DNA of 64,000 bases from Atrichornis clamosus (lineage: Eukaryota; Chordata; Aves; Passeriformes; Menuridae). The notes under the pieces were generated by a model, which worked only from the letters and a program-made list of their open reading frames with translations, was not told the DNA's origin and ran no database searches. Each line of letters starts with the position of its first letter. Position 1 is the stretch's first letter. Made by a program: the position numbers and the translations under genes. Shown here in pieces: positions 38,001-47,800 of this stretch. The DNA is taken from the NCBI GenBank assembly GCA_013400975.1, contig WBMZ01004660.1, positions 1-64,000 of the forward strand. Reading direction: 5' to 3'.

Positions 38001-41000
38001 GGCAGCCCTGGGTCTGTCACTGCAGGAGGTGTGAGTAGCTCTTGGTGAGCAGCTGGCAGCAACTGCCTGGGGATGCTTTGTGTGCCCTGGGGCCTTGTGT
38101 GGCACTCCTGGACATACTTTTCACTACTGGCTTTACAAGGACTCACAACTCATCCTTTTCTGACATTTTCCCAAGTATAAACCAGGGTGCAGTTGCCAGG
38201 TATTAGGGCTCCTATGGGGTAAAAGCTCCAGGCTTTGGAGTTACAGCTCTGCCTGGTTCTGACATTCAGCAGGAGCTGCCAGAGCTCCATAGCTGATATT
38301 TGCTTTGCTGCTGCGAAAGGGCAGAGTGTGAAACCCCGGCAAGCTCTGTAAAAATAACTTTAATGCATTGCTCAGGTGTATGTTGGATGAAACATCAGTT
38401 TGGGCCACACATAAAATAAGTTGAAAACCATCTCTTATATTCATCCTGCCTGGAAGTCCCGAGATGTCTAAGAAAACCAGGGAAACCAGGGGTAGGAGTC
38501 TCTCCCCAAGCACTGTTTCATCCTCTGGGCACTGAATGGCCCCTGCAGAAGGCTGCCCTTCATTTGTGCTATGAAAGCAGCATTTTGTATTCTGCTGTTT
38601 CCAGACCTTAAATAAGCAGTGGGAAAGAAATCAGCAAGTTTGATGGAGCTGTTTGAAGAGCAGGGTGCCAGGCAGGAGCTGGGATGCCTTTGGTTTCCTG
38701 TTGAAGCTGTAGACTTGGAGAGTGGCACTTGCTTGAGGTGACAGTAATGATTCTGGAGCTGGTTATCTCCTCATTGTCTGTTCTGTGAGCAAAGAGTTGC
38801 TCCATTAAAGTGATTTCTCTGGAATAAAAGTGGCATGAGAGAGAATGAGACAGCAGGGTTTATTGAATGCATGATAGGATAGCTGTAATGGAGAGGGAGA
38901 GAGAAAATGGTACTTGTCATTTCTAACTCCTGCTCGGCTGCATTTTTGAAAAATACCTTGAACATCTCATAAAACACCCATGTATCTCCCCTCCTAAAGA
39001 GATTGAGTGTAAATATGTCATGTCTTATTTTGCCTATACTTCAGTGCCCTCAGGCTACAGAAATCTCCCAGGCTGGCGGTATGTTCCAGGCTTGCTGATT
39101 ACTTTTCTCTACCTCATCTGTGGGTTGCCTCAAGCAAACTCTATGAAGAGACTCTGTACAGGACCCATTTATGTGCCCTGCAAGGAGAGAGAGGGGGAGG
39201 CTGTGCAAGTGACTTCACTGAGGCGGAGCCAGCACAGGCAGGAGTATTTTAACATGATAAATCCACAGGATTTCACTCACTGCGGGAAAGTTGTGAACAT
39301 TCCCATAAACACCAGGCACAGCACAGAAGCTGAGTTAGGAGTGGCCTTGAAGACTCTCTTTGCTTCCCACTGGCTGGTACGTCTGTACCGTCTGTACCCT
39401 GCTGCTCTGCTGAGCTGTTCCCATCAGCTCTTCCTGCAGAGGTGCTCGGAATTTGGTTCCTGGTTTCCAGAGATCTTCCTGTGCCTGGAAAATCAATGTA
39501 ACATTTCACCTCCATCTTCTGCCTCTGCCCCCACGGGTGTGTGTGGTGCTGGCTGGCTCCCTGCTGCAGTTCTCCCCTCGGGTGCTGTGCTGTACTCTGT
39601 CACTGCTTTATATGAACCCGGGCCTGCCTGCCTTGGGCAGGCCAATGGCAGGTGCTGGGCTCAGGCCATCTGAGGTGAGCTTGTCACACCCCCTTGGCTC
39701 TCCATTTACTGCAGTCAGCCTTGGAAGAGGGAAATCATTGCAGTAATTAATTTCGCTGCAGCTAATTTTAACTTTTAGGGAAGTGGAAGACTAAGCCTTT
39801 ATTTTAAAACAAACAGAAAACTCATTGTCGGGATCCTTACTGGAAACATTCTAAAATTACTGGAAATATTCTAAAAATAGACCTTTTCAGCTCGAGCTGT
39901 GTTTCACCAAAGTAATTAGGAATGCAGACTCCTCAGAGCTGTTTTAGATTGCTGGGTTTTCTGCTTGGGAAGGAGCTTGGCTCCCTTGTGGGAGCAACAT
40001 GGAACTGGGACAGGGCACAACCTGTGTGTGCTCTTGGCACTGCTGCTGTGCAGACACCTGTCCCAGAGGGCAGGTACAGACTCCAGGACATCTGTGCTTC
40101 ACTGTGACACTGCTGTCACGCCTGTCTGCTCATTCCAGGGCCTGTGGTTCATGACATGTGAAAATTAGGAGCTGTGAGGGAGAGTCTACAAAGGGTCTTG
40201 TGCTTGAGCCCATCACCAGACACCGTAGAACCAGCTGGGATGGCATCCCACTCAGCCTCCAGCTGCTGCTTTGAGCATTTCCAGCTGGAAATCTGTCTGG
40301 CAGAGCCCATTGCAGCCAGCATGGGACTCAGGTACATCCAGGCCTTCCCTAGGGACGGTATCCTCCCCAGTGAATCCAGCCCTGACTCTGCTCAGGCAGT
40401 GGGAACAGGACAGGTGAGCCTGGGCCTGACCCCCAGTGATGGTGAGGAAGGTTTTGCCTCATGGCAACCACAGCTGCTTCCTGTCTTCTGTGGAATCTGG
40501 AAGGTGCATATATATTTAAATAATGAAGGGATTTGTTTTATCAGTTCTGCAGAGATTTCTGTGCTCAGAATGCATCAGCATTCCGTAAGAAACAAGGGCA
40601 TTTGTGATTTATTTCACCGGGATTTTTTTGTCTTTGCTTTTTAAAAATGCCTGTGCTGGTACATGGAGTTCTCCAGTGAAATCCTGTCCCAGATTCCAAC
40701 AGCCAGAACATTCTCCAGGCATTGTGGGCAGGGGCTCACGGGGGGATGCCCTGGGGTGGGGAATCCTCTCCACAAACAGTGGAACTCGGTGAGGGAAGGG
40801 CTGGGAGCTCGAGGCAAACAGCACAGCCTCAGACATCCTTCATTGTTCCTGAGGGATCAGATATGTATATTGGATATACTGGGCAACTTTGAGCTGCCAG
40901 CTTGGTGTTTCTGTGCTGCAGAGCTGCAGAGCGCGGCCCTGCAGAGGCACAGGCCCAATTTCAGCCTGGGCTGCAGCCCTGGTCAGTCCTGGCAGGTATT

Positions 41001-43861
41001 TTGGGGTGTTCACTCCAAGCTGCCTCAGCAGAAAGAGCCATTTTGGCTTCCCGAATGTTCTGTGTGGGGAATGCTGTGATTTTGCTAATTGAAACATTTG
41101 AGCACTTCCAAATGGAAGCCTTTCAATGCTGCCAGAAATCAAGAAATTAATTGTAAAAAAGGCAAATATCTTCTAGAATCACGGAATGGTTTGGATAGGA
41201 AGGGACCTTGAAGTTCATCCAGTCCCATCCCTGCCATGGGACACCTTCCACTACCCCAGGGTGCTCCAAGCCCCGTCCAACCTGGCCTTGGACACCCCTA
41301 GGGATGGGGCAGCCACAGCTTCTCTCATATCCGTATGAATACATACAGGCATATGAAAAAAGAATAAATAAATGCTTATATATCTATATCTATGTGTGTG
41401 GACATGCAGGGGAAAAGTGTCTGTAAGTGGGTAAAGAACCAGAGCTGAGTGAATTTTAAATCTGCTGTGTTCAAGCAGAGAAGTGTCTGATCCTTCACCC
41501 CCCCTGGCTGAGAGTGAGTGAGGTCTTGGGAAGAGAAGGCTTCCCTTTGCAGTATCAGTCATGGACAGCCAGGACAGCAGGGACAACAAGGACAGCCAGG
41601 ACAGCAGGGACAGCCAGGACAGCAAGCACAGCAAGGAGAGCAAGGAGAGCAAGGACAACAAGGACAGCCAGGACAGCAGGGACAGCCAGGACAGCAAGCA
41701 CAGCAAGGCCAACAAGGACAGCCAGGACAGCAAGCACAGCAAGGAGAGCAAGGTTCTCTTGGCCTGTGATGTTGCCATGGATGCCAAACCAGCATGGGAT
41801 GGATGGAGAAGGAACACCCTTCAGCTCTGGGCTGTCCTGCTGTGCTGCCCGTCTTGCTGTGGCTGAGTCTGACCTAACAAGCTCAGTGCTGGAGTTGTAG
41901 AAGTTGCACATTTTATTTAGGATTATTGGTAATTTTCTCTGCGTGTTTGATATGCTGCAAAACTGCTGAGACACAAAAGGTGCAAAAGGGCACTTTGGTT
42001 GTAAGGACAGGGTTGGTTTCAATTCCCAGAGCTCTTCACCTTTATGGCAGTGCCTGGTTCCTGCAGGCAGTGTCCAGGCAGCACCAGAGCTATGTCTTTA
42101 GGAAGATGATCCAGGAAACAGGGGCTGTAAATTTCCTGTTCCTTCTTAGAAACACCTATGTGGAAGTGTTTAAAAAGAGAAGGCATAGTGTAAATTGTGT
42201 GGGAGAGTTGTATGTGTTATTTCTTTTGGAAACCAGGTTTTCCTTTAAATGCAGGAATGCAAAGTGTGTGGAAGAAGCCTGGTGGGGCAGGACCCTCTCC
42301 AAGAGCCCTCGGGCCTGGGCTGGGGTGGCAGATGTTCAGGAACAGCACCTTGGATCTCTCTCTGCTTCCACTAGCTGGGGGTGCTCCTGTTCACGCTGGG
42401 ATAACGCAGAGCTGGGATCAGGGACCGCCACGGGGGCACTGGAGACCGCTCTGTGTTACTCAGATTCCTTCTGCTGCCTCCTGCTCTGGAGTGAAATTGC
42501 ATTGTTAGGCTCAAAATCAGAAAAGCTGAACTGTAGGGAACAGTGGGAGGTAAAAACTTCACAGGATGTACCAGTAGAGTCTGGTTTGCTGGTGGAGTCC
42601 TATTTATTGCCATGGATGTGTCATGAGAAGCAAAAATGGGTATTTAATAATGATTTCAAAGACAAGAAAAAGGTCACATTCTGTTCCCATTAATAATAAT
42701 TTACACTGAAAGTAATTCCAGTAATAATCAGTGTTACCTGCCTGTCCCTAAACCCAGGATAAATGCATTTATCCCTCCTTTGGGCCCTATAACTACGGGT
42801 TTAGTCCCAGCACTTGTATCCACAGTGCTCCCCAGAGCACAGCATCATGGTTTGCAGGGACAAATGTATTCTGTACTTTAGAAACAGGTGAAGATGTCTG
42901 GAATTGAACAATATTTCCACTGGAATTGTTCTAGTGGAAAATGCCAGCGTTCAGTGCCTCCCTGCTCAGTAATCCCCTCCGTCTTCCTCCTGTTCAGTGC
43001 GACAAATCCAAAGTGTTTGATTAAGCAGGACATAACCTTGTACTGAAGGAATCAGCTTTTATTTAACTCTTCTTTTCATATTCTAGAGATGTCACAATAG
43101 TCACTTGGGACTTCATGCACTAAGGTGTGTGACACTAAAAACTTTTTCCTAGTCTTTCAAATCATAAATACCAGGTGTCTAAAATTCTGCAAGGAAAAAG
43201 CAGTGAAATGAGTGAACAAACTGAGCTCATTTATAATGGATTTTGACTTGGACAATCATCAGCAGTAACGTGCTTGTTCCTCCTGCAGCGCGCGGGCGGG
43301 GCCTTGGCCATCCCTCTGTGTGCATTCCAGGGGACTGTGTCTCTCCAGGCACCCACCGGGAAAACGCTCTCCTTGTCCACCTACGAGGTGAGCTCCGAGG
43401 GGCAGAAAATAACCCCCACGTGCAAGAAAATCGAGGTGTACCGCTCCAAGAGCGTCGGGCACGAGCCGAGCCCGGGGGAGGCTCGGAACACATTTGCTGA
43501 CACGAGTGTCAAGATTCATTTGGAGGTGCTGGAGATCTGTGACAACGAAGAGGCCCTGGACACCGTGTCCATCATCAGCAACATCAGCCAGTCCTCCACG
43601 CAGGCACGGTCGCCCTCCCTGCGCTACTCCCGCAGGGAGAACAGGTTTGTGTCCTGTGAGCTGGGGGAAAGTGCCTCCTACTCCCTGGTGATCCCCTCGC
43701 ACAGCCCCGGCAGTGACTTCAGCATCTCCATCCCAGACACGGTCGAGGCTCACCGGCTGAACAGCCAAAAGCAGCACTCGGACAGAGCTGGGTATCAGGA
43801 GGAGATACAGCTGCTGAACAAAGCCTACAGAGAGCGGGAGCAGGAGGGGAACAGCAATTAA
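34105..43861 (+). CDS. GPR149: GPR149, orphan G-protein-coupled receptor 149 (4 coding exons)
   Basis: The coding exons are 34105-35034, 35885-36077, 36675-37090 and 43289-43861; joined they encode 703 residues (the human protein is about 731). The protein is a plasma-membrane orphan receptor; in mammals it is linked to ovary and brain. N-glycosylation sites NLS (7-9) and NGT (11-13) precede seven membrane segments at about 33-58, 66-92, 103-127, 147-169, 189-213, 293-315 and 326-347. A tail of about 350 residues follows. The tail keeps the signatures [26 protein letters not shown] and [19 protein letters not shown]. As in mammalian GPR149, the DRY motif after helix 3 is replaced (YNFYT) and helix 7 reads TVTPLFVLS instead of NPxxY. 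I chose Met 34105 because it aligns with the human N-terminus; an in-frame ATG at 34093 would add four residues. Splice sites are GT-AG and no break is seen. Confidence 0.95.
35035..35884 (+). other. GPR149: GPR149 intron 1
   Basis: This is a short GT-AG intron (850 bp). It shows no repeat or internal gene that I recognise. Confidence 0.85.
35885..36077 (+). CDS. GPR149: GPR149 coding exon 2 (residues 311-375)
   Basis: The acceptor is CTTTCAG. The exon encodes the rest of helix 6, the third outer loop ([12 protein letters not shown]) and helix 7 ([20 protein letters not shown]). The juxtamembrane [17 protein letters not shown] that follows is a conserved cysteine-rich hallmark of GPR149. The donor is GTAAGT. 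Confidence 0.95.
36078..36674 (+). other. GPR149: GPR149 intron 2
   Basis: This is a 597-bp GT-AG intron. Bases 36187-36232 (AATGGGTCAGTTGGCAGGGA, then CCTACAGGGATCATCT) resemble the inverted 3' end of an old CR1; the rest is unremarkable. Confidence 0.8.
36187..36232 (-). mobile_element. Possible degraded CR1 fragment
   Basis: It resembles the reverse complement of the CR1 tail (GGAATGGGT...GGGACCT...GATCATCT). It is short and diverged, so the call is tentative. Confidence 0.35.
36675..37090 (+). CDS. GPR149: GPR149 coding exon 3 (residues 375-513)
   Basis: The exon begins [18 protein letters not shown] and ends with the conserved [18 protein letters not shown] segment plus SKSERTSRQ. The middle is Gly/Pro-rich and much more GC-rich than the acidic, Asn/Thr-rich mammalian counterpart. 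It contains a C5G7 homopolymer junction at 36891-36902, but the frame is intact. The donor is GTAAAA. Confidence 0.9.
37490..37600 (-). mobile_element. Old CR1 fragment, inverted
   Basis: The text GTTGGAAACAACATCTGGAA, then CCACCTAATCCAACCTCCTG, then CTCCAAGCAGGGTGACTTC matches the reverse complement of an older CR1 tail (ATCTAGTCCAACCCCCCTGC, then CAAAGCAGGG). It is diverged and lacks the terminal octamers. Confidence 0.6.
41173..41335 (-). mobile_element. CR1 LINE 3' fragment, inverted
   Basis: It begins AGAATCACGGAATGGTTTGG, runs through CATCCCTGCCATGGGACACC and CCAACCTGGCCTTGGACACC, and ends CAGCCACAGCTTCTCTCAT. This is the reverse complement of the tails at 24025 and 45763. It lies in GPR149 intron 3. 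Confidence 0.93.
41563..41753. repeat. Degenerate 9-bp minisatellite, open in all six frames
   Basis: About 21 imperfect 9-bp units of the type GGACAGCCA / GGACAGCAA / GGAGAGCAA lie in tandem. No unit contains a stop in any frame. The + frames therefore read [13 protein letters not shown], [13 protein letters not shown] and [12 protein letters not shown] peptides, and the - frames read [12 protein letters not shown] and [12 protein letters not shown] ones. A higher-order repeat is visible: the CAGCAGGGACAGCCAGGAC block recurs about 80 bp apart. It lies in an intron, so the long frames here should not be called genes. Confidence 0.9.
43289..43861 (+). CDS. GPR149: GPR149 coding exon 4 (residues 514-703 and stop)
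   Basis: The acceptor is TCCTGCAG. The exon encodes the conserved C-terminal tail: [15 protein letters not shown], the [14 protein letters not shown] segment, the [19 protein letters not shown] segment and a final [16 protein letters not shown] helix. It ends at TAA 43859-43861. The tail is the best-conserved soluble part of the protein, yet its partner is unknown. Confidence 0.96.
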   Translation, partial: RAGGALAIPLCAFQGTVSLQAPTGKTLSLSTYEVSSEGQKITPTCKKIEVYRSKSVGHEPSPGEARNTFADTSVKIHLEVLEICDNEEALDTVSIISNISQSSTQARSPSLRYSRRENRFVSCELGESASYSLVIPSHSPGSDFSISIPDTVEAHRLNSQKQHSDRAGYQEEIQLLNKAYREREQEGNSN

Positions 43862-44125
43862 AGGGTGCTTAATCTGCACACCTCAGCTGCTCTGACAGAT
43901 GTTGCTCCTCTTGGCTCAAGTTGCCCAGGCAAATACACTGTCAGCTGTTTTTTTCCTAACATAAAAATTTTATTTCGGTGCACTGTTGAATCGATTCAAA
44001 CTGTTAATGCTATATCAAGGGGATAACAAATACTCAAGTGCTTTACAGCTTTGCATAGTGAATTTCAAGTTATTTATTTATATATCTATTTATTTGAGGA
44101 ACATGTGCATCTAAAGGGAATCCTA

Positions 44126-44131
44126 AATAAA
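44126..44131 (+). terminator. GPR149: GPR149 poly(A) signal
   Basis: A canonical AATAAA lies 265 bp after the stop codon. A GT-rich element follows at about 44150-44180 (GGTCTTTGTTGGC, then GGGGGTGGTGTTT), as expected downstream of a cleavage site. The 3' UTR would be about 290 bases. Confidence 0.75.
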
Positions 44132-44289
44132 GTCTTAAACCCCAGCGCTGGTCTTTGTTGGCAGGGGGTGGTGTTTCTGCAGGAACGGCGGGAGCAGCTC
44201 CATAGGTGGGAAGCTGCAGTAGTTTTGACTCACTTGCAGTCCTCAACATCTAAATCGACAAAATACTAAAAATAGTTTTGTAACACCTG

Positions 44290-44643
44290 GACATCACTTA
44301 GAGTTCGTTGGCTGCTCTTTGTTTCACGGATTAAATCTCTCTTCTTGTTGATTAGGCTTGAAAGTATACAAAGAGCAAACATTAAGAAAAATCGTACCTA
44401 TTCCACATTTTGCAACATACCAGCCCGGTCGGGGACTCGAACCTGAGACCCGGAGGTGCTCGGAGCACCGGCGGGCTGGGGACTCGAACCCGGGGCCACG
44501 AGGTCGCGGCGCGCGCGGGGGGGCCGGAAGTGCGGCGGCGGATGAGGCGGGCGGTGGCGGCGGATGAGGCGGGGCCGTGCCGGGCCGATTTGAGCCGAGC
44601 CGGGCTGGGCACTGCCGGCTGCTCCGCGCCGGCAGCTGCGGCC
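44290..44643 (+). promoter_or_regulatory. DHX36: DHX36 CpG-island promoter and 5' UTR
   Basis: GC and CpG content jump from about 44420 and stay high past exon 1. A CCGGAAGT ETS/GABPA-type site is at 44524-44531, about 113 bp before the ATG, the usual setting of a TATA-less housekeeping start. The word GGCGGCGGATGAGGCGGG is nearly repeated at about 44533-44577. No TATA box is seen. Confidence 0.7.
44420..44490 (-). other. Cloverleaf-like structure with duplicated Pol III B-box words
   Basis: CCAGCCCG (44420-44427) pairs with CGGGCTGG (44472-44479). Between them lie a GGTGCT-CGG-AGCACC hairpin (44455-44469) and a weaker arm. On the - strand that arm carries GGTTCGAGTCCC, an exact match to the TFIIIC B-box consensus. 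The same word recurs at 44478-44490. No A-box at proper spacing and no full tRNA cloverleaf were found, so it is not called a tRNA gene. Confidence 0.5.
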
Positions 44644-44853
44644 ATGAGCTACGAGCATGACTGGGGCTGGGGTCGCGGTCGGGGTCGCGGCCGTGGCCGC
44701 GGCGGCGATGACGGCTCTGCCTCCGCCTCCTGCTCCTCGTCGGGCGGGTCCGGCGGGCGGGGACGGCACCCCGGCCACCTGAAGGGCCGCGAGATCGGGC
44801 TGTGGTACGCCCGCAAGCAGGGCCAGAAGAACCGGGACACGGACCGGCAGCAG
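44644..44853 (+). CDS. DHX36: DHX36 exon 1 (residues 1-70)
   Basis: [20 protein letters not shown] opens the protein, followed by a Ser/Gly linker and the G4-binding helix [17 protein letters not shown]. The mammalian N-terminus is mostly Gly-rich rather than RG-repeated. The donor is GTGAGG. Confidence 0.95.
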
Positions 44854-47800
44854 GTGAGGGGCGGCGGGGCCGTGTCCCGGGGCTGGGGCTCACCCGGCGG
44901 GTGGGACAGAGGTCTGTGCCGCTGCACCTTGGAACTGCTCGTAGGGAAAACTTAAATTGCTGACTGTACCGAAGAGCCGCGCTGGCCGCAGAACGCCGTG
45001 TGAGTGTTAATAGTTGGTTGTTGATACATGGAGGCCGTGTTGATGGAAGTTGTGCTTTTTTGCCCCAGAGAGCTGTCGTGCGCATGGACGAGCGCAGGGA
45101 AGAGCAAATCGTGCAGCTCCTGAATTCTGTCCAGACTAAAAATGACAAAGAGCAAGAAGCCATGTCCTGGTGGTCCGGGGATGAAGAAGGGTAAAGAGAC
45201 ACAGTTACCAATTCTTCTATTTATTTTGAATTGCACAGACTTTCCATAAACTGGCAGGAAGATGTGTCAAGTTATTTACCCTGAGTGAGTGAATTGGCTT
45301 AACAGATATTCTCAGGTTTTTTGCACGTGTTGTCACATTGAAATGATTGTAGCCATTGCTGTAAAACTCTCTTCCATTATTGCTGAGTTTGCGGTGTTAC
45401 ATTTCTGCCTGAAGTCATAAAACTTATAACTGATCACAAGGCCTACTAGGGTAGATATATAGGATTTTTAAGCTCCCCTGTCCTCTGGGATTACTCTTCC
45501 AGAGGTGGAATTTGACTTCTGTTTTCAGTTATTGTACAGTCTTGGAGCATTCTTGTTCTGAACTCGTTAAGGGGACTGGGGATCAATTTTGCTGAGGGAT
45601 CCACCTACAGGGCAGTGGATCAAGCAGTAATTCTCTGATGATGTTTTGTTGATTTGTAGCTTTGTTTAGTACAAAAGAATGTGTTACATTTTAGATACTG
45701 ATGTCAAGTGTTTGGAGGCTGGTACTTTGGGACTTGGATTGGTTTAATGGCAGGCACTGTAGTGACAGACCCAGAGAAGCTGTGGCTGCCCCTGGATCCC
45801 TGGAAGTGTCCAAGGCCAGGCTGGATGGGGCTTCAAGCAACCTGGGATAGTGGAAGGTGTCCCAGCCCATGGCAGGGTTGGGACTGGATGAACTTCAAGC
45901 TTGCTTCCAACCCAAACCATTCCATGATTCTGTATTCCCACCGACTGCTGCTTCATTAACTGATGGATGTAATTACATGCACTTTGCATGTGGCCAGGCA
46001 CAGCTGGGATAATCTCTGAAGTTTCTGTCCTGTGATTCCAGCCCTGCTCCAGAACAGCCTGTGAAAGTGAAACCAAATGCTGAAAAAGCTCCTGTAAAGC
46101 AGAGACCAGCCTTGGAAAAAACATCTCTGGATCAGGATGTGGAATACCTCTTTGAAAAAAATGAACAGAATGCTGATATAGATGAACAGCTTAAAGAAGA
46201 CTTAGTGAAGAAGAGATCTGATCCCAGATATATTGAAATGCAGGTACTTCTCCCTGTGTTAAGTAGAAACGTTTTCATTGAAATGTAATTTTTTTAATAA
46301 TTAAACTAACCTGAAAATGCAACATCTTGCAGTTTATTTACTAGGAAGTTGTCATGATGTTACTTTTGCTAAAAATTAGCTTCAGAATTCATAAAATTCA
46401 TACCTAGTGATTAAAAATGTGAAATGACAAACTGCAGGGACAATTAGAATGCGACATTTGAAGCTGACCTGTTGTTTCATTGGGTGGGTTCCTCTTTTTC
46501 ATGGATTGTGTCCCAGCAGTTACACCTGAAACTGAAAGCACAACAGTGGCCTCTGAAGGAATGGCCTCTTAAAAACAGTTTGTTGTTCACAGCCACCTGT
46601 AGAAAGTTGTCTTACCCTGAACACCAGTTCTCCCTTCCATACCAGACCCTGCTCTTGCAGCTGTATATACCTACCTTATCCTACACTGAATTGTTGGGTT
46701 TAAATAATTTTCCTAAATTTAATGAAGCTGAAAATACACATGGAATTAAAGTTATTTCCCATGGGCCTGTGTTTATGCGAGTATTGCTGAGCAGTTTCTC
46801 GTTATTTGGCAGTTTAGCCCAGATGAAAGGTGAAATCTGTACTATTGCCTTGATGGTGAAAAGGTGTTCAAAGAGAAATGTTCTTTTCTTTTTCCCCAGA
46901 GATTCCGAGAGAAGCTCCCCTCGTACGGGATGAGAGAGGTAAGTGTGTGTTCAATGAGACAAGAAGTGTTGCTGTGCTCAAAATAGGAGAACACAGTCCT
47001 GCCCCTGGGACTGGCAGGAATGCTTTGTTGCCTTCAGGAAGGGGAGAAGCCTCCCAGGTTCTGACGCTGGGGGTGATTTCTTGCCAGACAGTACCAGGGA
47101 TTCACTGATCATGACATGGGGCTCAGTGCAGCCTTTTCATGGGAATATAACTGGGAGTATCATGGGAATTTATGACTGTTACATACATTTAGGAACATTT
47201 TTAAAAGGTCTTCTGTCTCTGCCAGTTAAACTTCTGGAAGGTTCCTGGTTACTCAGAGTGTTTACAGAGTAATTGACCACCTGTAAATTGTCCTGCTTTC
47301 TTCTCTATGCAAAACTGTGGCCCTTTGTTGAACAATTACCTAGTTTAGAATTGAATACAATGCAAATTTAGCCTTTTTAGCTTTAATCACAGACTTAATG
47401 GCTGCACTGCTGGCCCTCGGTGCCATTGCTTTCCCAGTCACAGGATGACAGCAGTGCTGGTATGGGCTGGTACTGACTGATGTTAATTCTTAGTTGATAT
47501 CCCCCGTATGAAATAGAAGTTGAGGATTCTGATATGTTTGCTTGTGCAGGTTCAGTGAATGATTAGCGAGGTCCTTCCTAAAGTCACCATCTATTTGCCA
47601 TAATGTCCTTTCTGCTAGCATTTGTTTCTTAAAAGTCATACTCCCCTTAACAGTCCTTGGGGTTGGGAGGTAGAGGCTGACAAACGGTTCCTGTTGGTAC
47701 AAAAAATGTTAAAATCTTGTGCAGAAAACCCTAAGTTTGTGCAGTCTTGGAGTCCATGAGGGCAATCTCTGGTGTTCAGTTCCCAAATATCTACAGGAGT

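Larger units (their letters stand above)
37091..43288 (+). other. GPR149: GPR149 intron 3
   Basis: This 6.2-kb intron is the largest in either gene. It contains an old CR1 fragment (37490-37600), a younger inverted CR1 tail (41173-41335) and a 9-bp-based minisatellite (41563-41753). It also has two unusually long open frames of unknown meaning: 39020-39673 (217 codons, ATG start) and 41926-42693 (255 codons, TTG start). No nested gene is recognised. Confidence 0.85.

Noticed and set aside
41251..41817. 188-codon minus-strand leucine-rich open frame
   Set aside because: Produced by the 9-bp minisatellite and the inverted CR1; lies within a GPR149 intron.
43259..43879. 206-codon minus-strand open frame
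   Set aside because: Antisense shadow of GPR149 exon 4; the + frame has strong homology.
44324..45211. 295-codon minus-strand open frame
   Set aside because: Lies antisense to the DHX36 promoter and exons 1-2; Arg/Pro/Ser-rich because of GC content.
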